A stretch of 64,000 nt of DNA from Microcystis panniformis FACHB-1757. Its GTDB lineage: Bacteria > Cyanobacteriota > Cyanobacteriia > Cyanobacteriales > Microcystaceae. The notes below the pieces were generated by a model. That model was not told the origin of the DNA. It saw nothing but the letters and a program-made list of their open reading frames with translations, and did no database searches. Location of the stretch: contig NZ_CP011339.1 in the NCBI RefSeq assembly GCF_001264245.1, positions 4,588,001 through 4,652,000 of the forward strand, read 5' to 3'. The translations under genes and the position numbers were made by a program. Shown piece by piece: positions 42,317 through 51,884 of the stretch (the first letter of the stretch is position 1; each line of letters begins with the position of its first letter).

Positions 42317-42970
42317 ATGAAGACAGAAGTTGTTGTTGCGTTGATTGCTGGAACACTAGCACTTGCAGGCTCAATACTGACCTTTTACTTAACTAAAATC
42401 AGAGAAGACAATACTAAGAGACTTGAACATACAATGGAGCATTATAGAAGCCAGATTGAAGAATTCTATGGACCACTCTTCAATCTCGTGTATCAAATTG
42501 ATGAGTTATACTATGTAAAAGAAGATATTGTTAGTCCTGCCTCTGGGGTTCATGATACACTAAGTGAAGAGCAAAAGAAGGAAATTGAGTCCTTTTTTAA
42601 GAATGAATATTTCTTTGATCTTCATAAAGAAATAGTCAGAATTTTGCGAACCAAGCTTTATCTAGTTGAAGGGGCGGAAATGCCTGCTAGTTTTTCCAAT
42701 TATCTTCGTCATGCCACTCAAGAACAAGCTCAATTTAGATTGTGGAAGGAAAACAATATAGATACCAAGCATATTGTTGGAGAACCTTTTCCTGACCAGT
42801 TCATTAATGACATTAAATTTGATCTGCGAAATGCGATGCAAAGATATAATCAAACTAGGCAGATTTATAAGAGAAATATATTTGGTATTTCATTCATAAA
42901 ATTGCCTTATTCAAAATCGAATTTGGAAAAGCATAACAACGCCCATGCACACCGAGCGCCGCAGCCGTAG
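42317..42970 (+). CDS. Hypothetical protein with one N-terminal membrane helix
   Basis: 217 residues. A hydrophobic segment at residues 5-25 (VVVALIAGTLALAGSILTFYL) is followed by a charged, helix-rich cytoplasmic part with REDNTKRLEHTMEHYRSQIE and EEFYGPLFNLVYQIDELY. It is A/T-rich compared with the neighbours. The last residues, HNNAHAHRAPQP, come from a GGTGCG-type repeat and are probably not native. Function unknown. Confidence 0.55.
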   Translation: MKTEVVVALIAGTLALAGSILTFYLTKIREDNTKRLEHTMEHYRSQIEEFYGPLFNLVYQIDELYYVKEDIVSPASGVHDTLSEEQKKEIESFFKNEYFFDLHKEIVRILRTKLYLVEGAEMPASFSNYLRHATQEQAQFRLWKENNIDTKHIVGEPFPDQFINDIKFDLRNAMQRYNQTRQIYKRNIFGISFIKLPYSKSNLEKHNNAHAHRAPQP

Positions 42971-43599
42971 GGTGCGTTCCCTAATGTGGCTCCTACTGCT
43001 CCACCGATCAATTTTGGGGAACGCACCATGCACATTGATTGAAGCTGTGGGTTTAGGCGTTGTCAAATTGAAAGATGCTCGGCGTTGCTGACTTTGGGTA
43101 TGAATCATTGCATCTACATTTTTTAAAACTCAGGCTCAAACTGACTTTTTGATATATGCAAAATTAGCATTCATACCTTGATTAAGCAACGCCGGGGTTT
43201 TTTCGTTGAGTTGGCTGGCTCTTATCTTCGGTCGGCCTTTGAGCTTTTTCTGTTCTCTGAGTTGGGCTTCCAGTTGGGTGGTTCGTTACGAGGTTTTGTC
43301 AGCTATCTACTTCTTGGCGGAGGGCTTTCTCAATTTTCCTTTGGCTCTCTGTGGCAATCCTCCTATCTGTGTTAAACCAGATTTTCTCCCTCATAGCAAC
43401 CCCTACACGACCTTGATTTTTGTTCGCGACAGCTTCCAGCAGTTATTGAGAGGTTACATCAGTGGGAAGTGGGAAGTAGGGAACACAGAGCAAAAAGCTG
43501 ACGGCTGACAGCTGATAGCTCTTTATTGCTAACCGGACTGACGATGATCTATTCTGTATCCTAGCCTGACTCGCCAATCCCCACCGCCAAAAAAGAATA
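42971..43599. other. Repeat-rich gap with a possible transposase remnant
   Basis: It holds a GGTGCGTTCCC...GGGAACGCACC palindrome (about 42971-43029), MITE D (43080-43194), and a stretch at about 43200-43370. Read leftward with a stop and a shift, that stretch gives QLEAQLREQKKLKGRP and KIRASQLNEK, reminiscent of the coiled N-terminus of IS66-type transposases. No intact gene. Confidence 0.4.
43080..43194. repeat. MITE family D copy
   Basis: Ends CGGCGTTGCTGACTTTG and AGCAACGCCG, about 115 bp, related to 32588-32706 over most of its length. Confidence 0.65.
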
Positions 43600-45111
43600 A
43601 TGTACTGCGATTACCTGGTTCAAATCCTCACCGCACGCGTCTACGATGTCGCCCAAGAAACCCCCTTGGAACTTGCCCCCAATCTCTCCCAACGCTTGCA
43701 CAATCAGCTTTTACTCAAGCGCGAGGATATGCAGTCGGTTTTCTCTTTTAAACTGCGCGGTGCTTACAACAAAATGGCGCATTTGTCAAGGGATTTGTTA
43801 CAAAAAGGCGTAATTGCTGCCTCGGCGGGAAATCATGCTCAGGGAGTCGCTTTGGGAGCGCGGCAATTGGGAACCCAAGCGATTATCGTTATGCCTGTCA
43901 CCACTCCGCAAGTCAAAATCGACGCAGTAAAAGCCCGGGGTGGGATTGTCGTCCTGCACGGTGACACCTACGATGATGCCTACACCTACGCGCGACAATT
44001 AGAAGCGGAAAAAGGCTTAACTTTTATCCATCCCTTCGATGATCCGGAGGTAATCGCTGGCCAGGGTACGATCGGTATGGAAATTTTACGACAATATCAG
44101 CAACCGATCGAGGCCATTTTTGTCGCTATTGGTGGCGGTGGGCTAATATCAGGTATTGCAGCCTATGTCAAGCGTTTACGCCCAGAAATTAAAATTATCG
44201 GGGTGGAACCTGTGGACTCAGACGCGATGAATCAATCCCTAAAAGCCGGTTATCGGGTGCGTTTGTCTCAAGTGGGATTATTTGCCGATGGGGTGGCGGT
44301 GCGCGAGGTGGGAGAGGAGACTTTTCGTCTCTGTCAGCAGTATGTGGATGAGATTATCCTCGTGGATACGGACGATATTTGTGCGGCGATTAAGGATGTT
44401 TTTCAAGATACACGCTCGATTTTAGAACCTGCGGGGGCGTTGGCGGTAGCAGGAGCGAAAGCTTATGTAGAAAGAGAGGGAATTGAGGATAAAACGCTTG
44501 TTGCTGTGGCTTGTGGGGCGAATATGAACTTTGATCGTCTGCGGTTTGTGGCGGAAAGGGCAGAATTAGGGGAACGGCGCGAGGCGTTGTATGCTGTGAC
44601 TATTCCCGAACAACCGGGCAGTTTACGGCGTTTTTGCGAATGTGTCGGCAAACGCAATTTAACCGAATTTAGTTATCGCATTGCCGATGAAAAAGAAGCA
44701 CATATTTTTGTCGGCGCCCAGATCGAAAATCGCAGCGATGCCAAGAAATTAGCCGAGAGTTTTGAAGCTTGCGGCTTTAAAACCCTTGATATTAGCGATG
44801 ATGAATTGACTAAATTGCATCTGCGCCACATGGTGGGAGGGCGATCGCATTTAGCCGATCATGAATTATTTTACCGCTTCGAGTTTCCCGAACGACCGGG
44901 GGCTTTAATGAAATTTGTCGCCTCCATGAGTCCCCACTGGAATATCAGCGTTTTCCATTATCGCAATAACGGGGCCGATTACGGGCGCATCGTCGTGGGC
45001 ATACAAGTCCCCCCCGATGAAATGAATCAATGGCAAGCTTTTCTCGATACTCTCGGCTATCGCTATTGGGATGAAAGTCAAAACCGGGCCTATCAGTTAT
45101 TTTTAGGTTAA
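43600..45111 (+). CDS. ilvA: Threonine ammonia-lyase, biosynthetic
   Basis: 503 residues. The PLP domain has Lys51 in VFSFKLRGAYNKMA, the glycine loop IGGGGLISGIAAY, and ASAGNHAQGVALGA. Two C-terminal ACT-like regulatory domains follow (YAVTIPEQPGSLRRF and YRFEFPERPGALMKF), as in the isoleucine-inhibited form. It makes 2-oxobutanoate for isoleucine synthesis. Followed 30 bp later by rsmH. Confidence 0.95.
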   Translation: MYCDYLVQILTARVYDVAQETPLELAPNLSQRLHNQLLLKREDMQSVFSFKLRGAYNKMAHLSRDLLQKGVIAASAGNHAQGVALGARQLGTQAIIVMPVTTPQVKIDAVKARGGIVVLHGDTYDDAYTYARQLEAEKGLTFIHPFDDPEVIAGQGTIGMEILRQYQQPIEAIFVAIGGGGLISGIAAYVKRLRPEIKIIGVEPVDSDAMNQSLKAGYRVRLSQVGLFADGVAVREVGEETFRLCQQYVDEIILVDTDDICAAIKDVFQDTRSILEPAGALAVAGAKAYVEREGIEDKTLVAVACGANMNFDRLRFVAERAELGERREALYAVTIPEQPGSLRRFCECVGKRNLTEFSYRIADEKEAHIFVGAQIENRSDAKKLAESFEACGFKTLDISDDELTKLHLRHMVGGRSHLADHELFYRFEFPERPGALMKFVASMSPHWNISVFHYRNNGADYGRIVVGIQVPPDEMNQWQAFLDTLGYRYWDESQNRAYQLFLG

Positions 45112-45141
45112 ATCGCCATTTTCAGGAAGTGATCAGTACAG

Positions 45142-46020
45142 ATGAATCAAGATTTTACCCATATTTCCGTTTTGAGTCAAGAATTAATCGCCGGTTTAAA
45201 TATTCAACCTGGGGGGCATTATCTCGATCTTACCCTAGGCGGTGGTGGACACAGCCGCTTGCTTTTAGAAGCCCATCCTGAAACGAAAGTAACCGCCATC
45301 GATCGCGATCAAAGCGCCCTAGAAGCCGCTAAAATTAGTCTTGCCCCCTATCTAGATAGCCGTTTAACCCTCTGGTGGGGGAACTTCGCCGATTATAAGG
45401 GACAGAATAGCAGTTTTGATGGCATTATCGCCGATTTAGGAGTCAGTTCTCCCCAATTCGATCAGAGCGAGCGCGGCTTTAGTTTTCGCCACACGGCAGC
45501 CTTAGATATGCGGATGGATCGCTGTCAATCCCTGACGGCAGCCGATATTATTAATCATTGGCAGGAAAAAGAATTAGCAGCTCTTTTTTATCAATACGGA
45601 GAAGAACGTTTATCTCGTCCTATTGCTCGCTCGATCGTCCAAAAACGTCCCTTTACTACCACCACTGAATTAGCGGCTGTCATCGCTAGTTCTGTACCCG
45701 CTAGTTACCGTTATGGACGTATTCATCCAGCAACGCGGGTTTTTCAGTCCCTACGCATCGCTGTTAATCAAGAATTAGATTCTCTGCAAAAATTGTTAAA
45801 TCAAGCCCCCCACTGGCTAAAATCCGGGGGAATTATCGCTATGATCAGTTTTCATAGTCTAGAAGATCGTCTGATCAAGTATGGCTTTCGCGAAGATAAT
45901 TCCTTGAAAATTATCACGAAAAAGCCGATTATTCCCAGCCGAGAAGAACAGGCTAAAAATCCCCGTTCTCGTTCGGCTAAACTAAGAATAGCCCAAAAGA
46001 TCGAATCAGAGGTTATCTGA
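45142..46020 (+). CDS. rsmH: 16S rRNA (cytosine1402-N4)-methyltransferase
   Basis: 292 residues of the MraW family: HISVLSQELIAGLNI, the SAM site YLDLTLGGGGHSRLLLEA, GIIADLGVSSPQFD, RGFSFRHTAALDMRMD and ISFHSLEDRLIKYGF. It methylates C1402 in the ribosomal P site. It is outside the usual dcw cluster here, as is common in cyanobacteria. Confidence 0.95.
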   Translation: MNQDFTHISVLSQELIAGLNIQPGGHYLDLTLGGGGHSRLLLEAHPETKVTAIDRDQSALEAAKISLAPYLDSRLTLWWGNFADYKGQNSSFDGIIADLGVSSPQFDQSERGFSFRHTAALDMRMDRCQSLTAADIINHWQEKELAALFYQYGEERLSRPIARSIVQKRPFTTTTELAAVIASSVPASYRYGRIHPATRVFQSLRIAVNQELDSLQKLLNQAPHWLKSGGIIAMISFHSLEDRLIKYGFREDNSLKIITKKPIIPSREEQAKNPRSRSAKLRIAQKIESEVI

Positions 46021-46386
46021 TAGCAGTTATCTTAATGGTGAGGTACAAACTCTCTGGTTTTGGGGAGTCGTTTGTCAATACCAAATTAGGGCTTGCTGAA
46101 TAAATGTGAAATGTAGGCAAGGTAAGGATTTTGTGGCTTTACGAGCGAAACAGGTGCAAGATTTTGAGAGAATCGTGCTTCAAAACCTGGCATCTTGAGC
46201 GGCGATTGCGTCCTGTAGGGGCGAAGCATTCGGGCAATAACCTATCGGTGAAACCGTAGATTTTCTATCCGAATGCTTCGCCCGTACTTTTTGCCGCAAA
46301 CCCAAATTAGGTTACACTTCATCTTGAAGATAAAGGCTGTGGTAAAGTAAAAACCAAGAAAGAAAGCCAGTATTTATTCTTAAAAA
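46021..46386. other. Intergenic repeats between rsmH and the aminotransferase
   Basis: It contains an IS-end-like GGGCTTGCTGAATAAA at about 46089, the GGGCGAAGCATTCGG hairpin element, and AAATTAGGTTACACTTCATC near 46303, shared with 4509. No gene recognised. Confidence 0.5.
46215..46286. repeat. Hairpin MITE with GGGCGAAGCATTCGG arms
   Basis: GTAGGGGCGAAGCATTCGG is mirrored by CCGAATGCTTCGCCCGTAC 36 bp later, giving arms of about 18 bp. The 72-bp unit is a typical small dispersed palindrome of these genomes (from memory). Confidence 0.75.
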
Positions 46387-47553
46387 TCACTGACTAAAAT
46401 AACGCAATCCCTTTACCAATCTTTCTACTGCCGTTAAAGCTGTTTCTGGAGATAAAGCAGCGTAGGCAAGACGCAAATAACAGCCCTCTGTTATCCCAAA
46501 AGTTGAACCGGGTAACACTGCCACCCGCTGCCGCTCAATTAAACTTTTAACTAACTGAAAATCATTCTTGTCTGTGGTAATTTTCAGGAAGAAATAAAAA
46601 GCCCCTTCCGCAGTGGCAACATCACAGATATCGCCGATTGATTCTAGAGCATTCAGGCAAATTTCTCTAACTTTACTGATGGTTTTTAACTGTTCTAAAG
46701 GATAGCTTTTACCCACCTGTAACGCTCCCAGAGCGGCGTATTGCGACACCACCGGCGGACAAATTAAAATAGTATCCTGAATCTTATTAATCGCCTCAGA
46801 TAAATGTTCTGGTACTACCATATAACCAATGCGCCAACTGGCAAAACCGTAGGCTTTTGAGAGACTAAATAAGGAAATAGTCCAGGATTCACTGCCAACA
46901 ATTGCCGCCGGGGAAAAGTGGCGGGCATGGTTATAGGTAAAATACTCATAAGCTTCATCGTGAATGTGATAGATGCCTTTTTTTTGACAGATTCGATTGA
47001 CTTCTCTCAGGGTATTTTCTGGATAAACTACTCCCGTGGGATTATTAGGAGAAATCGTCACCACTGCCTTAGTTTTTTCCGTGATTGCCTCTTCAATGGC
47101 GGCTGGACGCAATTGATAATTTTTGTCTGTGGCAACCAAAATTACTTGACAATCAGCCATTTTTATGGCCATTTCATGATTGAAATAAAAGGGAGTATTG
47201 AGAATAATTTCATCCCCCGGGGAAGTAATGGCTAAAATGGCATTCATAAAAGCCATATTACTGCCCGCCGTCACAAAAATTGCCTGTTTATCGCTGATTT
47301 CTACCCGATTATCTTCGGCTAGTTTTTGCCGAATTACTGTTAATAAGGGGGGAATTCCCGCCACAGATTGATATTGATGATTTTTGGGATTGGCTAAAAA
47401 TAAAGATAGAGATTCGATCGCTTCCTGGGGTGGATAATAGGAAACAATCCCTTGACCTAGGGAAATAGTGCCGGGGTTCGCTTTAATTAATTGACCGACC
47501 ACGGGAATGATCGGTGTTTGTACCCCGTCCATGCGGGAGAGAAGGTCTTTCAT
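46387..47553 (-). CDS. Class I/II PLP-dependent aminotransferase
   Basis: 388 residues of fold type I: GTISLGQGIVSYYPP, ITSPGDEIILNTPFYFNHE, ISPNNPTGVVYP, and the PLP Lys in SLSKAYGFASWRIGYM. It is of the aspartate/aromatic aminotransferase type; the exact substrate is unknown. The ATG at 47553 is preferred over an in-frame TTG at 47565 that would abut the ssrA 3' end. Confidence 0.85.
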   Translation of the reverse strand: MKDLLSRMDGVQTPIIPVVGQLIKANPGTISLGQGIVSYYPPQEAIESLSLFLANPKNHQYQSVAGIPPLLTVIRQKLAEDNRVEISDKQAIFVTAGSNMAFMNAILAITSPGDEIILNTPFYFNHEMAIKMADCQVILVATDKNYQLRPAAIEEAITEKTKAVVTISPNNPTGVVYPENTLREVNRICQKKGIYHIHDEAYEYFTYNHARHFSPAAIVGSESWTISLFSLSKAYGFASWRIGYMVVPEHLSEAINKIQDTILICPPVVSQYAALGALQVGKSYPLEQLKTISKVREICLNALESIGDICDVATAEGAFYFFLKITTDKNDFQLVKSLIERQRVAVLPGSTFGITEGCYLRLAYAALSPETALTAVERLVKGLRYFSQ

Positions 47554-47565
47554 TAAAGTAATCAA

Positions 47566-47953
47566 TGGAGCCGAGCAGAGTCGAACTGCTGTCCAAATTA
47601 GGTATTGACTGTCCGTTCATTCACAGGTTTAGTTTCGATTACCCTCGAAACGGGGACTGTCACTTATCCCGGACAGTGGGATGCTCTAGTTAAAGCTTAG
47701 ACGGTTAACTAACTAGAGAAAGTTAAACGTGGCATCCGTTGGGGGTTTATCCATAGTCCTTAACGGAGTCAAACTATGAATGCTCGAGTCGATTAGAGAC
47801 TATTAGGCAGCTACAGGAGCGGCTTTACGAGCGAAAGGAACGATGTTGTTCGCATTTACTTTTTGTTTGAGCCTTTGATTTACGAGAGGAGACTCACTCT
47901 CGACCTGTATCACGGGGGAGCTTTCGCTAACCTGTCGAAACCGTTACGGCCCC
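47566..47953 (-). ncRNA. ssrA: Transfer-messenger RNA (tmRNA)
   Basis: The tRNA-like ends pair as GGGGCCG at the 5' end and CGGCUCC-A at the 3' end, with the T-loop GTTCGACTC. The internal tag frame (complement of 47803-47853) encodes ANNIVPFARKAAPVAA followed by TAA. The RNA is one-piece, not permuted. It rescues stalled ribosomes and tags proteins for proteolysis. Confidence 0.97.
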
Positions 47954-47969
47954 TTGTGCTTACATTCTG

Positions 47970-47975
47970 ATTATA
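47970..47975 (-). promoter_or_regulatory. -10 element of ssrA
   Basis: TATAAT read leftward, about 17 bp before the mature tmRNA 5' end. No strong -35 is evident. Confidence 0.5.
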
Positions 47976-48135
47976 GCATATTTTTTGATTAAGCTAATTT
48001 CGGCTCAATTGAGGATTTTTCCCTTCCCAGGCGTTAGAGCCTGGCTAGATCGGTAAAAAAGGTTTTTATCGCTGATTTTTGGGAAATTTATCCTATATTT
48101 GCGATCCAGCTGCCATGGTTGATGCCGAAGTTGCC

Positions 48136-48576
48136 TCAACTCTGAACATTTTCTGAAGATGCCCTGGCGTGGACGAGAGTGTAATTAATCCGTAAAGCTT
48201 CTACACGGGCGAAATGTTGAATATTACCCGTAACCAGTTCTAGATTAGATTGAATCGCCGTGGATGCGATCTGTAAATCGGCATGGGCGAGAATATTTCC
48301 CTGTTGTTCTAGTTGCGCTTGAATTTCTCCGTAAATTTTCGCTGTCAAGCGATCGAATGGCAGGATCGTGAATTCGGGGATAATTCTCGTTTCGATTTTT
48401 TCCAGAAAATGATTGCGCTTGGGGGAACGGAACGCACCTTTATATAGTTCGGCGATCGTGATACTGCTAGTATATTGATTTTCTCGATCGAGCGATCGTA
48501 ACCATTGCAGATAGTCCAGTAGCGGGCGCTTGCGTAACATCTCTGAAATAGCATCGGTATCAAAGAGATAAGCCAT
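48136..48576 (-). CDS. vapC: VapC-type PIN-domain ribonuclease toxin
   Basis: 146 residues: LFDTDAISEML (first Asp), SITIAELYKG (Glu), HADLQIASTA (Asp) and LVTGNIQHFARVEAL complete the PIN active site. Its start codon overlaps the antitoxin stop (TGATG). VapC toxins cut tRNA or rRNA when released. Confidence 0.88.
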   Translation of the reverse strand: MAYLFDTDAISEMLRKRPLLDYLQWLRSLDRENQYTSSITIAELYKGAFRSPKRNHFLEKIETRIIPEFTILPFDRLTAKIYGEIQAQLEQQGNILAHADLQIASTAIQSNLELVTGNIQHFARVEALRINYTLVHARASSENVQS

Positions 48577-48833
48577 CAGGTTCTCTCGTCCAAGATATTA
48601 TGCAGTTCTTCGGCTAATTCTTCTGAATCTTCCCAATTTTCGCTTAAATTCGCTAACCCTCCCCTCTGACGAGCGCTTCTCAGTCGTTGCAATTGTCGGA
48701 TATCTTCGTAACTCACTAGGGCAGCCACGGGTTTGCCGTAGCGGGTGATGACAACGTAGCCCTCTTGGAGAGCAAGATCGATCGATTCGGAAAGACGCGC
48801 TTTCACTTCGGCTGTCGAGAGGATTTTTGTCAT
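48576..48833 (-). CDS. Phd/YefM-type antitoxin of the VapC pair
   Basis: 85 residues starting MTKILSTAEVKARLSESID, followed by ALQEGYVVITRYGKPVAALVSYED, the Phd/YefM fold that binds DNA and, via the acidic C-terminus, the toxin. An upstream in-frame start (48890) would add 19 residues. First gene of the pair. Confidence 0.85.
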   Translation of the reverse strand: MTKILSTAEVKARLSESIDLALQEGYVVITRYGKPVAALVSYEDIRQLQRLRSARQRGGLANLSENWEDSEELAEELHNILDERT

Positions 48834-49075
48834 TGATCTTAAGTTGGACATCTTGACCATAATAATTCTAGTATATCGATTTCCACTCATACCAGAGTCG
48901 ATTCAAGGTTGATGCGCGATCGGCGGCGTTGTCAAGTTTGAAGATGATTGCGTATCGGAGCAGCATTGAAAACGCTTTGAGAGCAGGGCTTTCCTTGTGT
49001 CGCCATTCATTCTTCATCGGAAATTTTGGGTCTGAAACCCCGCCGTTCTAGGTTGGCTTTACGTTAGAATTAAAA

Positions 49076-49376
49076 GGCCAGTCTCGAAAACCAAGTGGAC
49101 GGCGCAGCACCTTGAAAACTCGGCTTAGGGGGTTCCGACCAGAAAAGCTTGGCCGGGTAAAAAGTCGCGCGCAACAAGTACAAGAAGCTATAGGCGGTCA
49201 ACGTACCGTGGGACACAAGGAATCGGGCTTCTGAAATGGGGCGAAAGTCTGTGGACTCTGTGTAAGACAGTACATGGTTTTTTAACTGTGGTATGCGACG
49301 GTGGTGGAAGCAGAAACTTAAATCGTGAGGTTTAGGAATCGCCGCACTTTTAGGGCGGCGAGGATGTCAAATTCTG
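49076..49376 (+). mobile_element. Probable IS200/IS605 (TnpB) 3' end remnant
   Basis: A 300-bp G-rich stretch without an intact frame ends in the hairpin CGCCGC-ACTTTTAGG-GCGGCG (about 49344-49364) followed by AGGATGTCAA, the shape of an IS605-type right end. Frames inside give fragments such as WTAQHLENSA and RSTYRGTQGIGLLKWGE, which look like a decayed TnpB C-terminus. An omegaRNA-like function cannot be excluded. Identification is from pattern memory. Confidence 0.35.
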
Positions 49377-49522
49377 TCTGATCTTCTCACTTCCCCTCCC
49401 GACCACCGACTCCGTTCGGCGGTTCGGCTGATCTCACCGTCGAAGCCTGAGCTCACGGCCGAAGCCTAACCCCACCAACAAACTTATTCAGCAAGTCCTA
49501 ATTATTGATTGCCTCGGTTTGA

Positions 49523-49727
49523 ATGGCCACCTATCAACAATCTATCTCCATACCACAATTTAGCCATTTTGTCAAAAAAAATTTGACTTTGCAACAAAAC
49601 TACACAAAAATTAGATCAACGTTGTTCGGGAAAAAAGGGAGAATTGGCGGAACTGTTTGGTTTTGCCCAAGGGAAAAGTCTAGATTTAGCAAGGGTTTTA
49701 AGACAACCCAGATCATTAAAACCCTAA
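49523..49727 (+). pseudogene. Possible small gene with a frameshift
   Basis: ATG 49523 reads MATYQQSISIPQFSHFV to an A-run near 49608-49612. In the neighbouring frame the sequence continues LDQRCSGKKGELAELFGFA and GKSLDLARVLRQPRSLKP before TAA at 49725. The helix-like second half looks protein-coding, but I know no family. Confidence 0.2.
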
Positions 49728-50207
49728 AAATTACAATAAGAGGCATCATAGCATAACGCAAAATTATACCAGAATCGCTGGAAGTATTGCAACCTCGTAA
49801 ATAAATAATAATTATTCTCAATAAATTCTTAAGTAAAAATAAATATTACCGATTGTAAATTTAAATATTTTTAAGCATTGAAGCTATTTATATATAAAAT
49901 ACTTATCATTTTGCCCTGATTGCCTCTGACTGGAAAGAGGGTGTAGGGTGTGGTGCGTGGGTAGGGTTGATTCATGAATCAACCCTACCTTGAATCAACC
50001 CTACCTTGAATCAACCCTAGGGGTGTGGGGAAGGAAACCTCTTTCATCTGTGGGGGTGAAAATTTTTTCATCGGGACTGACTTGAAAGAGGCGGTCGGCA
50101 GGGGGCAGGAGGGAAAACTACCACTTTGGGGAGTCAGTCGTCGATAACAAACTAGGCTACACTCTATAGGAGAAACCCGATGACTAAATTGATTATTTCG
50201 CAAAAAT
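49728..50207. other. Intergenic region before the WD40 gene
   Basis: Mostly A/T-rich (49740-49910), then a 30-bp perfect palindrome centred on ATTCATGAAT at 49960-49989, two further ATCAACCCTA repeats, and the string ACTAGGCTACACTCTATAGG. No gene recognised. Confidence 0.5.
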
Positions 50208-51884
50208 ATGGCTAAAAAGCTCGATTTTGTTATTCCCGCCGTCGGTGGAGTCACAGGAGCCAATTTATCTACTTGTCTGGGAAATATTGGCTTAGTCGGC
50301 GGATTTGGCGGTATAAGCGTCGGTTTAGTGGGAATGACGGGGATTGGCATCCTGACAAGTTCGGCAATTTATGCCAGTCTGCAAGGACTAGAAACAAACG
50401 ATCGCAATGTCGGGTTAGCTTTGGGAATAGGAAGCCTTGGCGGAATCGGTATCTACTCTACCTTTGGGGGTGTGGGAGTCGCGGTTAAAGGTACAGCTTT
50501 CGGTGTTGGTGTCGGTTCTATGGCGATCGCTGGTGGCCTAGTCGGGTTAGGAATCTACGGACTGATGAAAATGTTATCTCCCTACTCCAACGATAATTTT
50601 TATAGGAATCTAGAATTTTTTGATCGCATTACTAGAGAGTACGAAGAAGCTTTATTTTGGCAAGAAGTTACGGGGAAATATGAAAATCTAGAGGCAGAAT
50701 TACAGCGACTGTTAGAAGAAGTATCTGTTCAGGAAAATCAACAGTTAGATTCTACAGAAATTACTATTCCAGAGCGTTTATCTTGGCAGTGTTTCCAAAC
50801 TCTTAAAGGTCATCAGGAAAATATTGGGGCGATCGATGTTAGTCCTGATGGTAAAATTATCGCTAGTGCGGGAGAAGATCAAACCATAAAACTTTGGCAG
50901 CGAGAAACGGGTAAATTAATTTATTCCCTTGTGGGAGTTAATGAACCGCTCCAAAGTCTGGCTATAAGTCCTAACGGTAAATCGATCATTGCTGGTGGAT
51001 TGGATGGCAGAATTAGTCAGTGGCAATTAGACACTAAGCAGTATAAAAGTAGTTTTTTCGCTCGTGTGAATGCTCCCGATAGCCACGATGGTGTAATTTT
51101 ACAATTAGCTTTTGCTGCCAATGAAAAATTTATTGTTAGTGCTAGTAATGACAAAACTCTGCGAATCTGGGGTTATTATACAGGAGAATTAAAGCGAACT
51201 TTAATCGGTCATGAGGATGCAGTTAATACCTGTGCTATTAGTCCCGATAGCCAAATTATTGCTAGTGGTAGTGATGATAAAACTATTAAATTATGGCGAT
51301 TTGATCATAGTTATGCTTATCAAACTTTTATCGGTGACAGGGCAGCCGTTAACAGTTTAGCTTTTAGTAATGATGGTCAATATCTAGTTAGTGGCTGTAG
51401 TGATAAAACGATTAAAATCTGGGATATAAAGACAGGAGAAATTATTAAAAGTTGGCAGGCACACGAGCAGGCAATTATCAGTATTGCTATTAATTCTCAT
51501 CGCCATCTAATTGCTAGTGCTTCCCGAACAGAAATTAAAATTTGGCAAGGACAAACAGGAGAATTAATTAAAATTTTACGGGGAACTGCTCCCTTAAAAT
51601 TTAGTCCTGACGGTCAATTTTTAATGACAGGTAGTTATGGAGGTAAGGTAAAAATATGGTCAGAAATTTTGTGGGAATTAGAAATATTACCCTACGATTA
51701 CGAGGATTGGTGGGAAGTTTTAGAAGTTTCTAAGAATGCTAGTTTTTCAGAAGTTAAACAAAGATATTATCAGCTTGCTCGTCAGTATCACCCCGATCAC
51801 AATTATTCCACCATGGCGATTAAAATTATGCAAAAAGTTAATCGAGCTTACGAGCAGTTTTTATTTTCTATCTCGCAACAGTAA
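50208..51884 (+). CDS. Membrane-hairpin/WD40/J-domain protein
   Basis: 558 residues in three parts. Residues 1-125 are glycine-rich hydrophobic segments (GLVGGFGGISVGLVGMTG, GGIGIYSTFGGVGVAVKG) of glycine-zipper type. Residues about 190-490 are six or seven WD40 repeats (GHQENIGAIDVSPDGKII, SASNDKTLRIWG, SGSDDKTIKLW). The C-terminus is a short J domain, DWWEVLEVSKNASFSEVK, with the HPD triad in ARQYHPDH. The HPD suggests it recruits DnaK to a membrane-attached scaffold. The partner is unknown; the combination is unusual. Confidence 0.8.
   Translation: MAKKLDFVIPAVGGVTGANLSTCLGNIGLVGGFGGISVGLVGMTGIGILTSSAIYASLQGLETNDRNVGLALGIGSLGGIGIYSTFGGVGVAVKGTAFGVGVGSMAIAGGLVGLGIYGLMKMLSPYSNDNFYRNLEFFDRITREYEEALFWQEVTGKYENLEAELQRLLEEVSVQENQQLDSTEITIPERLSWQCFQTLKGHQENIGAIDVSPDGKIIASAGEDQTIKLWQRETGKLIYSLVGVNEPLQSLAISPNGKSIIAGGLDGRISQWQLDTKQYKSSFFARVNAPDSHDGVILQLAFAANEKFIVSASNDKTLRIWGYYTGELKRTLIGHEDAVNTCAISPDSQIIASGSDDKTIKLWRFDHSYAYQTFIGDRAAVNSLAFSNDGQYLVSGCSDKTIKIWDIKTGEIIKSWQAHEQAIISIAINSHRHLIASASRTEIKIWQGQTGELIKILRGTAPLKFSPDGQFLMTGSYGGKVKIWSEILWELEILPYDYEDWWEVLEVSKNASFSEVKQRYYQLARQYHPDHNYSTMAIKIMQKVNRAYEQFLFSISQQ

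Noticed and set aside
43178..43508. Two rightward open frames before ilvA
   Set aside because: They overlap each other and a MITE, have no family resemblance, and the opposite strand gives a better (transposase-like) match.
47563..47565. TTG start for the aminotransferase
   Set aside because: It would place the gene start directly against the tmRNA 3' end; the ATG at 47553 agrees better with the family start.
49985..50350. 121-codon leftward frame opposite the start of the WD40 gene
   Set aside because: It begins inside the antisense of a well-supported gene and reads repeat DNA at its end.
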